Source: Hymenobacter psychrotolerans DSM 18569
Lineage (GTDB): Bacteria; Bacteroidota; Bacteroidia; Cytophagales; Hymenobacteraceae
Direction of reading: 5' to 3'
Length of the DNA stretch: 64,000 nucleotides
Assembly (NCBI RefSeq): GCF_900142395.1
Contig: NZ_FRAS01000004.1
Location: forward strand, 62,001-126,000
The notes beneath the pieces were generated by a model. That model did no database searches. It had not been told where the DNA came from and worked only from the letters and a program-made list of their open reading frames with translations. Each line of letters starts with the position of its first letter. Within the stretch, counting starts at the first letter, position 1. Position numbers and translations under genes: made by a program. Shown here in pieces: positions 27,090-35,245 of the stretch.

Positions 27090-27749
27090 ATGAATACTAT
27101 TTTGCTGTTTGAATTTCTGGAAGAGCTGGCCCGGCACAACGAGCGGGACTGGTTTCAGGCCCATAAACCCACCTACGAACAGCTCCGCCAGGAATTTGAG
27201 GCGGCAGTGGCGCGCTGGCTGCCGCAGATGGCCGCCAACGACCCCACGCTGGCCGGCCTGAACCCCAGGAAAAGCCTGTTCCGCATCTACCGCGACGTGC
27301 GTTTCTCCCACGACAAGCGGCCCTACAAAACCCATTTCAGCGCCTATTTTTCGGCCGGGGGCAAGGCTGGGACCGGGCCCGGCTACTATGTGCAGCTCGG
27401 CCCGCACGGCCAGACACTGCTGGCCGGCGGCATCTATGTGCCGGAGAAAGAGCAGCTGGCCCGCATCCGGCAGGAAATCGACTACAACGGGCCGGCGCTG
27501 CATGCGGTGCTGCAGGCGCCCGAGTTCCGGCAGTACTACGCGGGCCTTACCGGCGAAACCCTGAAAAAGGCCCCGGCCGGCTACCCCGCCGACCATCCGG
27601 ACATCGAGCTGCTCAAGCACAAAAGCTTCGTGGTGAGCCACGCCGTGCCCGATGCTACCGTGCATCAGCTCGACCTCGATACCTACGTGCCGGCCGCGTT
27701 CCGGGCGCTGCAGCCGTTCTGCGAGTTTTTGCGCGAAGCCGTGGACTAA
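27090..27749 (+). CDS. DUF2461 family protein
   Basis: 219 residues matching DUF2461 (TIGR02453) throughout: FLEELARHNERDWFQAHK at the N-terminus, FRIYRDVRFSHDKRPYKTHFSAYF (about 72-95), then YYVQLGPHGQTLLAGGIYVPEKEQLARIR. The family is widespread and cytoplasmic with no known activity. Length is normal. A -7 box ends eight bases before the ATG, which suggests a leaderless message. The next gene follows after about 40 bases with its own similar box. Confidence 0.88.
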   Translation: MNTILLFEFLEELARHNERDWFQAHKPTYEQLRQEFEAAVARWLPQMAANDPTLAGLNPRKSLFRIYRDVRFSHDKRPYKTHFSAYFSAGGKAGTGPGYYVQLGPHGQTLLAGGIYVPEKEQLARIRQEIDYNGPALHAVLQAPEFRQYYAGLTGETLKKAPAGYPADHPDIELLKHKSFVVSHAVPDATVHQLDLDTYVPAAFRALQPFCEFLREAVD

Positions 27750-27774
27750 CGGTGGCCGCCCGGGCTCGGGGCGC

Positions 27775-27782
27775 TACCTTCG
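27775..27782 (+). promoter_or_regulatory. -7-like element just before the FAD oxidoreductase start
   Basis: TACCTTCG, one mismatch from TAnnTTTG, with its last base seven bases before the first base of the GTG start at 27789. The arrangement matches that of the gene before it. Confidence 0.35.
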
Positions 27783-27788
27783 CTGCCA

Positions 27789-28964
27789 GTGTCTACTTCG
27801 CATCATCACCACCACTACGACGTCGTTATCGTTGGGGCCGGGCCGGCTGGTACGGCCTGCGCGCTGGGCCTGCGCCACGCCGGGTTGCGGGTAGCGTTGC
27901 TGGACAAGGCCAGCTTCCCGCGCGACAAAATCTGTGGTGACGCCATTCCCAGCCCCACGCTCCGGCACCTCGCCCGCCTCGATGCAGCGTATGCCCCCGA
28001 GTTGCGCGAGCTGCTGGCCCCGCACCGCGCCGATACTACCTTCAGCCGACTACTGGCTCCCAATGGCCGGGCGCTTCGTATTCAGTGGCACAACCCCGCT
28101 TGCAACAGTCCGCGCCTGCACTTTGATGCGGCCCTGCTGACCCTGGTACGCCGCCACACGGCCACCGAAGTGCTGGAAAACTACGCTGTCCGTAAACTTG
28201 AGGCAGACACGGAAGGAGTAACGGTATGGCCTGCCGACCCGGCGCGCGAGCCGCTGCGGGCCGCACTGGTCATCGGCTGCGACGGGGCCAACTCGGTGGT
28301 GTACCGGCAGCTGGCCCCACCGGCGCGCCTCAACCGGGCATATCAGTGCGCGGCCGTGCGGGCGTATTATCAGGGCGTTGGCGAAGCACCCGAAAACACG
28401 TCCGACTTTTATTTCCTGCAGGAGTTCCGCGCCGGCTACTGCTGGGTGTTTCCGGTCGGCAACGGCGTCTACAACGTAGGTTTTGGCGCGCTGTCGGAGG
28501 AAATAGCGTACCGGCGGCTCGATCTGAAACAGGTGTTGCATGACCTGCTGACCAAGCACCCGCAGTTGGCGCCGCGCTTTGCCCAGGCCATCCAGCTCAC
28601 GCCCATCACCGGCTTTGGGCTGCCGCTGGGCGGCTCCGGCCGACCCGTGCATGGTGGGCGCTGGCTGCTCTGCGGAGATGCTGCCGCCCTCATCGACCCG
28701 CTCCAGGGCCACGGCATCGACAAAGCGGTGCACAGCGGCATACTGGCGGCCCAGCAGGCGCAGCGTAGCTTTCAGGCCGCCCGTTTCGACGCCGACTATC
28801 TGGCCGAATATGCCCGGCAGGTGGAGCGCCACATCGGCCGGGAGCTGGCGCGGCGCTACCGGTTCATGCGGTTTTTGGCGGGCAAGGCGTGGCTCGTAAA
28901 CCTGGCCGTAGAGGCCGCCCGGTGGCCGTGGCTACGGCAGAAACTGGTGCGCGCCGTCGGATAA
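27789..28964 (+). CDS. Geranylgeranyl-reductase-type FAD-dependent oxidoreductase
   Basis: 391 residues. The FAD-binding Rossmann motif VIVGAGPAG is at 13-21, followed by FPRDKICGDAIPSP (about 43-56), the substrate-loop signature of the geranylgeranyl reductase family. The second FAD motif LLCGDAAALIDPLQGHGID lies near 295-313. Such enzymes reduce isoprenoid or other lipid double bonds, or act as halogenase-like monooxygenases; the substrate cannot be told here. The GTG start is supported by the Rossmann fold starting at residue 11. An unusual natural run of five His (5-9) precedes the fold. Confidence 0.85.
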   Translation: MSTSHHHHHYDVVIVGAGPAGTACALGLRHAGLRVALLDKASFPRDKICGDAIPSPTLRHLARLDAAYAPELRELLAPHRADTTFSRLLAPNGRALRIQWHNPACNSPRLHFDAALLTLVRRHTATEVLENYAVRKLEADTEGVTVWPADPAREPLRAALVIGCDGANSVVYRQLAPPARLNRAYQCAAVRAYYQGVGEAPENTSDFYFLQEFRAGYCWVFPVGNGVYNVGFGALSEEIAYRRLDLKQVLHDLLTKHPQLAPRFAQAIQLTPITGFGLPLGGSGRPVHGGRWLLCGDAAALIDPLQGHGIDKAVHSGILAAQQAQRSFQAARFDADYLAEYARQVERHIGRELARRYRFMRFLAGKAWLVNLAVEAARWPWLRQKLVRAVG

Positions 28965-29060
28965 ACCTGCCCTTCGGGTGCAGCCTTACTGCCAAAATTG
29001 TGAACTTTGCAGGGCTCAGGTCGTTGTTTAAGAGGCCTCTTCCCGGGCAGTTCCGCCAGT

Positions 29061-29435
29061 ATGATTTCAGATTTCCGTTCCGTTTTGCCGCTCTTACGCG
29101 TCTGGAGCCTGTTGCTGCTCCTGCTGAGCGGCATGGGGCACCCGGCGCTGGCGAAGCGTGCCCCGGCGGAAGTCCGGCATACTACGGCGGCTCAAAGCTC
29201 GCGTCCGTTCAGTATAAGCCGGGCCGAGCTGCTCCACCAGGAAGCGCTGGATTTTGTGACCTCCGACATATCGGCGGCCAAAACCAACCTGCCGCTGGTA
29301 GTATGGCCTCACCCGCAAGAATACCACGAATACCGCCCGGCTCCGGTTGCCCACCGGCTGCCCACGCCGCCGGTGCGCCCGCGGCTGCTCCAGGCCCGGC
29401 GGTTGCTGCTGGCCCTGGCCCCCAACGCTCCCTAG
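29061..29435 (+). CDS. Hypothetical exported protein
   Basis: 124 residues with no recognised family. A hydrophobic segment (VWSLLLLLLSGMGHPALA, about 14-31) looks like a signal peptide. The mature part is Pro/Arg-rich and contains SISRAELLHQEALDFVTSD. The ATG at 29061 opens the signal peptide directly; a longer frame upstream has poor sequence. Codon usage agrees with neighbours, which supports a real gene, but no homology-based evidence is available. Confidence 0.55.
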   Translation: MISDFRSVLPLLRVWSLLLLLLSGMGHPALAKRAPAEVRHTTAAQSSRPFSISRAELLHQEALDFVTSDISAAKTNLPLVVWPHPQEYHEYRPAPVAHRLPTPPVRPRLLQARRLLLALAPNAP

Positions 29436-29563
29436 CTTTTCGGTTGCTCTGATTGTGCCCGGCCGCAACCAGCGCCTTTGCGCGGCTGCGCCTTCTCACT
29501 GTACCGCGCCCCGGCCTGCCGGCTTTGCGTGCGTTTTCCCAAGCCCCGAACTAGTCAGCTTTT

Positions 29564-30544
29564 ATGTCTCCTGAAAATACGCCCCTTCATTCCATTACCC
29601 CCACTACCGCCTTTCCGATACCCGCCACCGCTGGTTCAGCGGTGGCTTCTCCCGTTCCGTTTGCTACGCGCCCTGCGCCGGGGCCGGTCAGCAAGAAGCG
29701 CCGCCTGGTACAGGTTGGGCTGCTGGCAGCCGGCGTGTTCAGCGCGGCCCTGGGCCTGAAAGGGTTCCTGCTGCCCAACGACTTTATTGATGGCGGCGTT
29801 ACGGGTATCTCCCTGCTGGCCAGCCAGCTCACGGGCCTTTCGCTTTCCCTGCTTATCGTGCTGATCAATATCCCATTCATCATTATGGGGTATTATCAAT
29901 TGGGCCGCGGCTTCGCGGTTCGGACGCTGCTGGCTATTCTGGCGCTGGCCGGTGTGCTGCTGGTGGTGTCGTTTCCGGTGCTGGCCACCGACAAGCTGCT
30001 GATTTCGGTGTTCGGTGGGTTTTTCCTGGGGGCCGGTATTGGTCTGGCCATCCGGGGCGGGGCCGTGCTCGATGGCACGGAAATCCTGGCCGTGTACATC
30101 AGCAAGAAAACCCCGCTCAGCGTCGGCGACATCGTGCTGGTGTTCAACATCATCATCTTCGCCGTCGCGGCCCTGCTGCTGTCCATCACAACGGCGCTGT
30201 ACTCGATTCTGGCCTACCTGGCGGCGGCCAAAACCATGGACTTCATCATCGAAGGCATCGAGGAATACACCGGCGTGACCATCATTTCGCCCTTCTCCGA
30301 CGACATCCGGCGCATGATTACCGAAGAGCTGGGCCGGGGCGCTACCCTCTACATGGGCAAGCGCGGCTTCGGCTCCCGTGGCGAGCAGCTCGAAACCCTC
30401 GACATCATCTTCACGGTGGTTACGCGCCTCGAAGTCACGCGCCTCACCGACGAAATCGACAAGATTGACCCGCAGGCGTTTGTGGTGATGAGCAGCGTGC
30501 GCGACGCCAAAGGCGGCCTGGTAAAACGCCGGCCCCTGCACTAA
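29564..30544 (+). CDS. YitT-family membrane protein (DUF161/DUF2179)
   Basis: 326 residues. A Pro/Thr-rich cytoplasmic N-terminus of about 45 residues is followed by five or six membrane segments (for example VGLLAAGVFSAALGLKGFLL and LLSLLIVLINIPFIIMGY-like stretches). The conserved motif NDFIDGGVTGISLL follows the first helix. The C-terminal 90 residues form the soluble DUF2179 domain (FIIEGIEEYTGVTIIS ... FVVMSSVRDAKGG). Transport is suspected for the family, with the substrate unknown. It is followed by a hairpin terminator. Confidence 0.88.
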   Translation: MSPENTPLHSITPTTAFPIPATAGSAVASPVPFATRPAPGPVSKKRRLVQVGLLAAGVFSAALGLKGFLLPNDFIDGGVTGISLLASQLTGLSLSLLIVLINIPFIIMGYYQLGRGFAVRTLLAILALAGVLLVVSFPVLATDKLLISVFGGFFLGAGIGLAIRGGAVLDGTEILAVYISKKTPLSVGDIVLVFNIIIFAVAALLLSITTALYSILAYLAAAKTMDFIIEGIEEYTGVTIISPFSDDIRRMITEELGRGATLYMGKRGFGSRGEQLETLDIIFTVVTRLEVTRLTDEIDKIDPQAFVVMSSVRDAKGGLVKRRPLH

Positions 30545-30588
30545 CAATCTGCCGGCGTAGCCGCTACCCACGGCCCGCTGCCCGCTAG

Positions 30589-30670
30589 TACCCTGCGGCT
30601 CCTGCCTGGGTCTGTTTCCTTGCCGCCCGGCGAGGAGGGAGGCCGGCGCAGAAGCCGCAGGGTATTTTTT
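30589..30670 (+). terminator. Long-loop hairpin with T run after yitT-like gene
   Basis: TACCCTGCGGCT at 30589-30600 pairs perfectly with AGCCGCAGGGTA at 30653-30664, followed by six T. The 52-base loop is GC-rich and probably structured. It may be an intrinsic terminator or a small structured RNA. Confidence 0.65.
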
Positions 30671-30741
30671 GTGCCTGCGCCCGTCCCGCCACTACCCGCG
30701 CCCGGCTGCTTTCGGGGCGGTGGGAGGGCAGCTGGCAGCGG

Positions 30742-31488
30742 CTACGGCTCCTGCTTTCTGAAGTCGGGGTTGAAATTCAGGCTGACCTGCAGGGTATGAT
30801 TCTGCTCGAACACCACGCCATCATCGTGCTGCACGGTTTGATGCAGGTAGCTCGTTTCCAGGCTCAGCGCCTCCGTCACCTGGTACCCCAGGCCACCGTA
30901 CAGGCGGTTCTGGTTGAAGAGCCGGCTGGCGTTGGCACCGTAGCTGATGAAAATCTCATCGGAAGCCAGGGCGTACAAGGTGCCCGCCTCCATGGCCGGA
31001 CCCGTCAGGGGAAACTGTAGCTGCACTCGGTAGCGCGAACGATACTGCCGGGCGTAGCTGGTTTCGCCCGGGCCGCGCAGCCAGCGCATATCCTGCAGAT
31101 AGCGGTGCGTCAGCTGCAGCCGGCCCAGCTCGTCTTCCAGATCGGCGCGCAGATACAGGCGCTGCTCCTGGCTGCGGCCCGCCTCGGGGTAGTTGCCGTA
31201 GGGCAACGACCGCAGATACACGTAGCCGGGCGTGATGGTAAGCCGGTCAGTGGCATGGTAGTTGGCGCCCACCCGGTAGAAATACTGCTGCGGGTCGCGC
31301 AAATAGGCCGCCCGTCGCACCTGCACCTCCGTATGCAGGCCCCAGCGCCGCGTCAGGCGGGCATCACTGAACCAGGCCAGCCAGATGTGGCGGTTGTGGT
31401 CCTGAACCCGTGGCTGGCCAGACGACTGGGCCCACGCTCCCGGCACTGCCGCCAGCAGCCCGCCCCATAGCAGTAAAAAAGTGCGCAT
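30742..31488 (-). CDS. DUF2490 family outer-membrane beta-barrel protein
   Basis: 248 residues with a signal peptide (LLLWGGLLAAVPGAWA-QS). The mature start RVQDHNRHIWLAWFSDARLTRRWGLHTEVQVRR and the later RLYLRADLEDELGRLQLTHRYLQD match DUF2490, a family of small barrels with tyrosine- and arginine-rich strands. Length is normal. The start at 31488 (MRTFLLLW) was chosen for the signal peptide; the frame is open further but crosses the divergent promoter region of the J-domain gene. Confidence 0.82.
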   Translation of the reverse strand: MRTFLLLWGGLLAAVPGAWAQSSGQPRVQDHNRHIWLAWFSDARLTRRWGLHTEVQVRRAAYLRDPQQYFYRVGANYHATDRLTITPGYVYLRSLPYGNYPEAGRSQEQRLYLRADLEDELGRLQLTHRYLQDMRWLRGPGETSYARQYRSRYRVQLQFPLTGPAMEAGTLYALASDEIFISYGANASRLFNQNRLYGGLGYQVTEALSLETSYLHQTVQHDDGVVFEQNHTLQVSLNFNPDFRKQEP

Positions 31489-31650
31489 CCACTCCCTAAC
31501 GCAAACCACCGGCCTCCGGCTGCCTCGCTCTGGCCGAAAGCCGGGCGGTAGCGGCCCGCGGCCGACTGCCCATCCGAATAAAGCCTTCAGCATCCGATAC
31601 TTCGTGTGCCTTGTTCGAGTATTTTGCACCTGATCTACCGGAGCCGGAAT

Positions 31651-32397
31651 ATGCAGAATTACTATCGTTTACTGGGCGTGCCGGACACCGCCTCAACTGC
31701 CGAGATAGAAGCCGCCTACCGCGACCTGCACGCCCGCATCCACCGGCGCGCCGCCCGCGACCCGGCCCTCAACGAGCGGCTCCAGGAGGCCTACGGCAGC
31801 CTCCAGATCCTCACCGACCCGCGCCGCCGCTGGGCCTACGACCTCTTGCTGCGCCAGCAGCCCGCGCCGGCCCCGCGACTTACCCCAATGGAGGCCCGTA
31901 TCCGCCAGTATGCGCCCGTAGCCCGCTATATCAACTGGGCGCTGCTCGCTTTCTGCCTGCTGCTGGCCCTCGACCGCACCTTGCCGCTCCGCGAGCTGCC
32001 CGCCGAGCTGGTGCTCAGCCGTAAATTGGTTTTTATCAGCGCCTCGGCCTCCAATCCGCAGGTGGGCTACGATATCCGCACGCCGCTTACGACGTTCCGG
32101 CTGTCCAGCAGCACGGCCCCGCGCGCCCGCGAAGGCCAGTTCCTCACGGTGTGGCGCACGCCGCTGCTGGGCGTAGTGCGGCGCGTAAGTGCGCCCCGCT
32201 CCCCGGAAGGCGCGGCTCCATTCGAGCCCTACGGCACCGGCGTGTACAGCGGCGCACTTATGGCGCTGCCCATTGCGCTGCTGCTGGTAGCCGGCGTAGG
32301 CATCTTCCCCGGCCAAACCCCGGAAGTGCGGGTGAACACGGCCGTAGCGGGCACCTTGCTGCTGGTGCTCACGCTGGTAGTGATGTGGCTGTTTTAA
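31651..32397 (+). CDS. Degenerate J-domain membrane protein
   Basis: 248 residues. The N-terminal 68 residues look like a J domain (YYRLLGVPDTASTAEIEAAY, then AYGSLQILTDPRRRWAYD). However, the loop that should carry HPD reads ARIHRRA, so Hsp70 stimulation is unlikely. Three hydrophobic segments follow (about 100-118, 196-214 and 226-246), making it an inner-membrane protein with a cytoplasmic J-like head. The start at ATG 31651 is fixed by the J fold. Divergent from the DUF2490 gene. Function unknown. Confidence 0.8.
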   Translation: MQNYYRLLGVPDTASTAEIEAAYRDLHARIHRRAARDPALNERLQEAYGSLQILTDPRRRWAYDLLLRQQPAPAPRLTPMEARIRQYAPVARYINWALLAFCLLLALDRTLPLRELPAELVLSRKLVFISASASNPQVGYDIRTPLTTFRLSSSTAPRAREGQFLTVWRTPLLGVVRRVSAPRSPEGAAPFEPYGTGVYSGALMALPIALLLVAGVGIFPGQTPEVRVNTAVAGTLLLVLTLVVMWLF

Positions 32398-32426
32398 CAC
32401 CGTGCCCCACAACAACGCTTCCCTCC

Positions 32427-32457
32427 CCGGTCGGCTGGCTTTTCGCCAGCCGACCGG
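32427..32457. terminator. Hairpin between convergent J-domain and SDR genes
   Basis: 13-bp arms CCGGTCGGCTGGC / GCCAGCCGACCGG with a five-base loop, 30 bases after the J-domain gene stop. There is no long T run, so the efficiency as a terminator is uncertain. Confidence 0.6.
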
Positions 32458-32490
32458 CCGTCGTGTGCACGATTGGCCAGCTAAGCTCCA

Positions 32491-32537
32491 CCAAGCGCCC
32501 GTCGGCCCGCAGAAAAAGCGGGCGGACGGGCGCTTGG
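32491..32537 (-). terminator. Hairpin at the 3' end of the SDR gene
   Basis: 13-bp arms CCAAGCGCCCGTC / GACGGGCGCTTGG, with a nested CCCGC/GCGGG stem around an A-rich loop. It lies immediately after the SDR stop codon on the minus strand. No T run follows. Confidence 0.6.
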
Positions 32538-32540
32538 CCG

Positions 32541-33332
32541 CTACCCGATGCTGCGAATCACGCCGCCATCTACCCGCACCGAGGCACCGTTGGTAGCCGC
32601 CGCCAGCGGGCTGCACAGATACGCCACCATGTTGGCAATTTCGTCGGGCGTGATGAAGCGCTTGAGCAGCGAAGAGGGCCGGGCGTCGCGGAAAAACTCC
32701 TGTTCGGCTTCGGCGCGGGTTTTGTCGGGGCCGGTCAGCTGCCGCAGAAACTCCTCCACGCCATCCGACGCCGTGGGGCCGGGCAGCACCGAATTCACCG
32801 TTACATCCGTGCCCGCCGTCAGCTCGGCCAGCCCGCGCGCCACGCCCAGCTGCGCCGTTTCGGTGGTGCCGTAGTGAATCATCTCGGCCGGAATCTGCAG
32901 GCCCGACTCACTGGACACAAACACAATGCGCCCCCAGCCGGCGGCCAGCATCTGCGGGAAATACTGCCTCGACAGCCGCACGCCGCTCAGCACATTCACC
33001 TCGAAGAAATGCAGCCAATCCTCGTCGGTAATGTCTGCAAAGGGCTTCGGCTCGAAAATGCCCACGTTGTTGATGAGAATATCCACGGCCGGCACTGCCA
33101 GCAGCAGGTGCTGCACCTGTTCTGCGCGGCCAAAATCAACGGGCACGCCGCTGACAGTGGCATCCGGGGTTTCCTGCAAGATGAGGGCGCGGGCCTCCGC
33201 CACGCGGGCTTCGGTGCGGCCCGTCAGCAGCACGGCGGCTCCTTCGGCGGCCAGCCGGCGCGCAATAGCCAGCCCGATGCCACCCGTAGAGCCCGTAATG
33301 AGGGCGGTTTTGCCAGTGAGCTGTAAGTCCAT
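32541..33332 (-). CDS. SDR-family oxidoreductase with altered catalytic lysine
   Basis: 263 residues. The NAD(P)-binding motif TGSTGGIG (13-20), NNVG (88-91) and the Ser region VSSESG (139-144) are intact. The active-site Tyr154 is present, but the position of the essential Lys, four residues later, is Glu158 (YGTTETA instead of YxxxK). One base change (GAA for AAA) would explain it. The C-terminal LCSPLAAATNGASVRVDGGVIRS is normal. Members of this subgroup usually reduce small carbonyl compounds; activity of this copy is doubtful unless the Lys role is replaced. Confidence 0.85.
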   Translation of the reverse strand: MDLQLTGKTALITGSTGGIGLAIARRLAAEGAAVLLTGRTEARVAEARALILQETPDATVSGVPVDFGRAEQVQHLLLAVPAVDILINNVGIFEPKPFADITDEDWLHFFEVNVLSGVRLSRQYFPQMLAAGWGRIVFVSSESGLQIPAEMIHYGTTETAQLGVARGLAELTAGTDVTVNSVLPGPTASDGVEEFLRQLTGPDKTRAEAEQEFFRDARPSSLLKRFITPDEIANMVAYLCSPLAAATNGASVRVDGGVIRSIG

Positions 33333-33565
33333 GAGGTCGGGAAAACAAAAGTGGATAGCGAAAGGTATCTAACCGGCAACCGCCCGCTTTGTGTTCGCCC
33401 ACCAGCATGCATTATAGTAGACAAACACAATGCTTTTGGGCCACTGACTACCGGCGCTAGGCTGCTCCGCCGCTTTGCTGCGCGCCGCATACGCCATTCA
33501 TTTCTTCCACAACACCTCACTGCTGCCTCTACGTACGCAGCCCAACCCCCAACCTCTTTCTCCTG

Positions 33566-34054
33566 ATGCCTGACTTCACCTCATCCCGCCCCGAAGACCT
33601 GTTGTTCGACGCTGCCCGCCGGGGCGATGTGCCCGCCATCCAGGCCTTGCTGGCCGAAGGAGCCGACGTAAACACCCAGAACGGCCGCGGCTTCACGGCC
33701 CTCATTCTCGCCGCCTACGATGGCCACGTCGAGGCTACGCGGGTGCTGCTCGAAGCCGGTGCCAACCCCAACGTGCACGACGCCAGCGGCAACACCGCCC
33801 TCATGGGCGTCGCCTTCAAGGGCTATCCTGACGTGGCCCGCCTGCTCATCCAACATGGCGCCGACCTCAACGCCCGCAACGGCAACGAAGGCACCGCCCT
33901 CATGTTTGCCACCCTCTTTGGCCGCCACGACATCGTGCCGATTCTGGTGGAAGCCGGCGCCGACACCACGCTGCGCGACGTGCGCGGCCTCTCCGCCCGC
34001 GACCTGGCCCTGCAGCAAGGCAATGAACACGCCCTGAGCCTGCTGCCCGAGTAG
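33566..34054 (+). CDS. Ankyrin-repeat protein
   Basis: 162 residues made almost wholly of four ankyrin repeats, with consensus pieces LFDAARRGDVPAIQALLAEGADVNTQ, GFTALILAAYDGHVEATRVLLEAGANPNV, GNTALMGVAFKGYPDVARLLIQHGADLNA and GTALMFATLFGRHDIVPILVEAGADTTL, and a partial fifth. There is no signal peptide or membrane segment, so it is probably cytoplasmic and protein-binding. Partner unknown. Gene sits alone, between the SDR gene and a repeat element. Confidence 0.88.
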   Translation: MPDFTSSRPEDLLFDAARRGDVPAIQALLAEGADVNTQNGRGFTALILAAYDGHVEATRVLLEAGANPNVHDASGNTALMGVAFKGYPDVARLLIQHGADLNARNGNEGTALMFATLFGRHDIVPILVEAGADTTLRDVRGLSARDLALQQGNEHALSLLPE

Positions 34055-34079
34055 CAGCCCTTTTGTCTGCGCTTCACTT

Positions 34080-34265
34080 CTGTCATCCTGAGCGGAGCGA
34101 AGGACCTTCTTACGCCAGCCTCAACCGCTCACCACGCAACACCGGCCCTTCCTTCACTCGTATTCGTGCTGTCTTGTATCGCTACAACGTAGGGGCCTTG
34201 TTCAACCGTGAGAAGGCCCTTCGCGCTGCTCAGGATGACCGGCATGAAGCGCAGGATGACAGGCA
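34080..34265. repeat. Inverted-repeat element with CATCCTGAGCG/CGCTCAGGATG-type arms
   Basis: The left arm 34080-34110 (CTGTCATCCTGAGCG...) and the right arm 34211-34241 are imperfect reverse complements of about 31 bases. A further CAGGATGACAG fragment follows at 34252-34262. Translated in one frame the arm gives the familiar spurious string CHPERSEGP. It is a dispersed intergenic repeat between the ankyrin and DoxX genes. Confidence 0.75.
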
Positions 34266-34314
34266 TAGCCGCTACTCCTCTTCCTCACCTTTCGCTCACT
34301 TCACTTCTCTCCCC

Positions 34315-34713
34315 ATGAACGATTCTATCTCCCGTTTTGCCCCCCACGCGTTTGCACTGTTGCGCATCGTAGCCGGTGTGTTGTTTGCCATGCACGGCAG
34401 CCAGAAGCTGCTGGGCTTTCCCGGCGACAAGCCTCCGGTAGAAATCATGTCGCTGATGGGCCTGGCCGGTATCATCGAGCTGGCGGGCGGCCTGCTCATC
34501 GCCATTGGCCTGCTCACGCGCCCCGCCGCCTTCCTGTCCAGCGGTACCATGGCCGTGGCCTACTTTATGGCCCACGCCGGCCAGCATCCGCTGCCCATCA
34601 TCAACCAGGGCGAAACGGCCGTGCTCTACTGCTTCGTGTTTCTCTACATCTGGGCCCACGGTGCCGGCATCTGGAGCGTCGATAGTATGATAAGCCGCAA
34701 CCGGGTTCGGTAG
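34315..34713 (+). CDS. DoxX family membrane protein
   Basis: 132 residues with four membrane segments. The N-terminal helix FALLRIVAGVLFAMHGSQKLLGFPG (about 11-35) is the DoxX signature; GLAGIIELAGGLLIAIGLLTRPAA follows. DoxX proteins are small membrane proteins linked in some bacteria to thiol or quinone redox processes; the role here is unknown. The ATG at 34315 was chosen because the frame upstream is repeat DNA. Confidence 0.88.
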   Translation: MNDSISRFAPHAFALLRIVAGVLFAMHGSQKLLGFPGDKPPVEIMSLMGLAGIIELAGGLLIAIGLLTRPAAFLSSGTMAVAYFMAHAGQHPLPIINQGETAVLYCFVFLYIWAHGAGIWSVDSMISRNRVR

Positions 34714-34730
34714 CCATTGCCCCATACAAT

Positions 34731-34782
34731 ATCCTATAAGCAAAACGGCCCGCTAACCAGCGGGCCGTTTTGCTTATAGGAT
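34731..34782. terminator. Bidirectional terminator with 24-bp perfect arms
   Basis: Arms 34731-34754 and 34759-34782 are perfect reverse complements (ATCCTATAAGCAAAACGGCC...), with a four-base loop. The right arm covers the last codons and the stop of the gene on the minus strand. A T run within each arm would follow the GC part on either strand. Confidence 0.9.
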
Positions 34783-35211
34783 GTTCGAAACGTCAAATGT
34801 GGTTTGCTGCGCTACGGGCTCCGGGAGTTGTGTTCGGCGCAGCAGCGTAGCAATGTGCGGCGGCAATTCGGCTACGGTTAGGGGGCGTAGCGGACGGGCT
34901 ACCAGGTAGTAGCGCGAATCGGTGTGCTCGTGGAGGCGGGTTTTGGCGAAGGAGTAGAGGCCCCGGCGCGCATAGCGGGCGGCGCCGGGGTAGTTGCCTT
35001 CAGTTGGGTCGGTAGTAGTTTGCGCTCCGCCCGCCGCCGGCTCCGGCAGCGTCAGGAAATACTGGTGCAGCTCCAGCAGCACCTCCTCCGATGCCGCCAC
35101 CGAAGCCGGCAGCACCCCACCGCCGGACGCTACGTGCAGAATATGCCCGTCCGTGTCGGTAGCGAAGTAGTCAATGTCGGCGTCTTCCTGGTCTTCGGGG
35201 GAGATGTGCAT
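34774..35211 (-). CDS. Hypothetical protein, immunity-like
   Basis: 145 residues, acidic at the N-terminus. The opening DIDYFATDTDGHILHVASGGG, then PASVAASEEVLLELHQYFLTLPE, resembles small proteins seen as immunity partners in toxin loci (pattern DxDWFAxDxxGxIxxFxSxG). This is a resemblance only. The ATG at 35211 was selected; the frame continues to 35307 but those codons are AT-rich and differ in style. The 3' end is inside a long terminator stem. It lies next to an AT-rich broken gene, which together suggests an acquired small locus. Confidence 0.6.
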   Translation of the reverse strand: MHISPEDQEDADIDYFATDTDGHILHVASGGGVLPASVAASEEVLLELHQYFLTLPEPAAGGAQTTTDPTEGNYPGAARYARRGLYSFAKTRLHEHTDSRYYLVARPLRPLTVAELPPHIATLLRRTQLPEPVAQQTTFDVSNIL

Positions 35212-35245
35212 ATTGTAATTAATTTGTTCAAACAGAGAGGGTTGT

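Noticed and set aside
34063..34314. Longer N-terminus for the DoxX protein (CHPERSEGP-type sequence)
   Set aside because: This is translated dispersed repeat; the DoxX fold starts at the ATG at 34315.
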